This document shows, piece by piece, positions 22,477 through 23,401 of a DNA stretch of 23,401 nucleotides (its first letter is position 1; each line of letters begins with the position of its first letter). This DNA comes from Firmicutes bacterium UBA1393 (GTDB taxonomy: Bacteria > Bacillota > DTU025). The notes beneath the pieces were generated by a model. That model worked only from the letters and a program-made list of their open reading frames with translations. It had not been told where the DNA came from and ran no database searches. Both the position numbers and the translations under genes were made by a program. The DNA lies in the NCBI GenBank assembly GCA_002305255.1, contig DBQN01000097.1:18987-42387 (forward strand), read 5' to 3'.

Positions 22477-23401
22477 TCAGAACGACAAGTCGTAATCGTC
22501 GCCGACACCGACGTCGGCTTCGGGAGCGTCGCATTCGGCGTCATCACCGCGCTCGACAACGCCATCGCACCGGCGGCCCCCTCCACCCCAGCACAGCTGC
22601 GAGTAGTGGCACGTTCTGCAGTGATGTGACTCAACAGGCGATGTTGAGTCGAGGGTGTACTCCGCGGCCTGACGCGCCAGTTTGACCATGCCCTCCTCGA
22701 TGGCTGCGAAGTCGCCGGCGCCGAACTCCGCCGGCACGCGCTCAGCAGGGTAAAGGAAGTGCAACACCGCGCTGACTCTGCCCGCGCCCATTGCTCTGTG
22801 CGCAGCCAGCGCATACGCCTGCATCTGAATTCTGTAGTCCTCTGCCGCGGACTTCACTTCGTGCTTTTCAATGGTGTTGGTTTTCAAGTCGACGATGGTG
22901 ACATGGCCTCCCGCACCGGGAATGACCAGATCCATCACACCTGATACCACCGTCTCCCCAACGTTCAACAGGAAAGGCTGTTCCCACACGCCCTCAAGAC
23001 GCGCCTCAGGAGATTCGAGGAACCTATCGATCATTGGAGACAGCTTCGCGACCAACTCCAACCGGGCCGCCTCTGTGACTCCATAGGCACCCAGCTCAGA
23101 ATTGAGGACCTCCGCCGCCTCTTCGGATGTTCGAGCCTTCTGGCAGACCGCGTGCACCACCTGCCCACGCTGCGAGGCATTGAGCCACTCGACAGGGCCG
23201 CGCAGGGCAGTTGGCGCAACCGAGCGACCGACGCGAGCAAGGCCCAGTGAGTACTCATACACATACCACCTGGGGCATCTGGCGAGGCACATCAGGGCCG
23301 ATACGGAGATCTGCCTCACGGCTGAAGCAGTTCGCACCGGCATGACAAGGACCGGCGGCTCAGCTTGGAACACCGGTTCTGTCGACTGCGGCAGCTCCAC
23401 G
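22477..23401 (-). CDS. RecB-type PD-(D/E)XK nuclease with iron-sulfur cysteines, 5' end outside window
   Basis: The frame is open to the window edge, and its first visible codon is an internal-looking GTG, so this is probably the C-terminal part of a larger helicase-nuclease of the AddA/AddB/AdnB type. A stand-alone nuclease is also possible. In visible-residue numbering: C42 (CLARCPRWYVYEYSLGL), RGQVVHAV with H83, the nuclease core GVMDLVIPG (D157) and IVDLKTN (D171, K173), QMQAYALAAHR (the QxxxY motif), and C261-x2-C264-x5-C270 (CRTCHYSQLC). The four Cys would hold a 4Fe-4S cluster that pins the nuclease domain, as in AddB. The tail beyond residue 271 is Gly-, Asp- and Glu-rich. It is convergent with degV, 29 bp apart, with no clear terminator between them. 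Confidence 0.8.
   Translation of the reverse strand, partial: VELPQSTEPVFQAEPPVLVMPVRTASAVRQISVSALMCLARCPRWYVYEYSLGLARVGRSVAPTALRGPVEWLNASQRGQVVHAVCQKARTSEEAAEVLNSELGAYGVTEAARLELVAKLSPMIDRFLESPEARLEGVWEQPFLLNVGETVVSGVMDLVIPGAGGHVTIVDLKTNTIEKHEVKSAAEDYRIQMQAYALAAHRAMGAGRVSAVLHFLYPAERVPAEFGAGDFAAIEEGMVKLARQAAEYTLDSTSPVESHHCRTCHYSQLCWGGGGRRCDGVVERGDDAECDAPEADVGVGDDYDLSF

Noticed and set aside
1..23401. CRISPR array, insertion sequence, tRNA or integration site
   Set aside because: No regularly spaced direct repeats, transposase motifs, terminal inverted repeats or cloverleaf genes were found by eye.

Overview
The window is high-GC, densely coded bacterial DNA. A transcription-terminating T-box leader, strong AGGAGG-type ribosome binding sites, a DegV protein and a metNIQ transporter point to a high-GC member of the Firmicutes/Bacillota, probably an uncultured or amino-acid-fermenting lineage. 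None of the exported proteins I examined, MetQ included, has a clear lipobox, which would fit a diderm cell envelope. The taxonomic call is an inference. No tRNA, rRNA, CRISPR array or insertion sequence was seen.

Left part (1-3530, + strand): the end of a histidine-kinase-like protein that has lost its phosphoacceptor His, then a sigma70-type promoter, a methionine T-box riboswitch (specifier ATG, antiterminator and terminator both visible) and a methionine ABC transporter operon metN-metI-metQ.

Central part (3530-21330): a large gene set for extracellular peptide or acyl-amino-acid breakdown coupled to uptake, in two minus-strand operons and one lone plus-strand gene. Operon 1 (11004 down to 3534) is DUF6305-like protein, DctM-like permease, 54-residue membrane protein, M14-type zinc hydrolase, two C69 dipeptidases and a secreted unknown. 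A third C69 dipeptidase (11268-12818) is divergent from it. Operon 2 (21327 down to 13049) is M14 hydrolase, DUF6305-like protein, M14 hydrolase, gamma-glutamyltransferase, DctM-like permease, 58-residue membrane protein, histidine kinase and response regulator. The two small membrane proteins are paralogues of each other, and each lies directly downstream of its permease. I consider this permease/small-protein pair the best candidate for an undescribed system.

Right part (21330-23401): a degV gene divergent from operon 2, then, convergent with it, the C-terminal part of a RecB-type nuclease with iron-sulfur cysteines that runs off the window.

How the genes may work together (inference): exported C69, M14 and GGT hydrolases release amino acids, or acyl and gamma-glutamyl moieties, outside the cytoplasmic membrane. 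The two DctM-like permeases, with their small partners and perhaps the exported DUF6305-like proteins, take up the products. The kinase/regulator pair at the end of operon 2 would control the set. The methionine transporter is a separate, methionine-starvation-induced unit.
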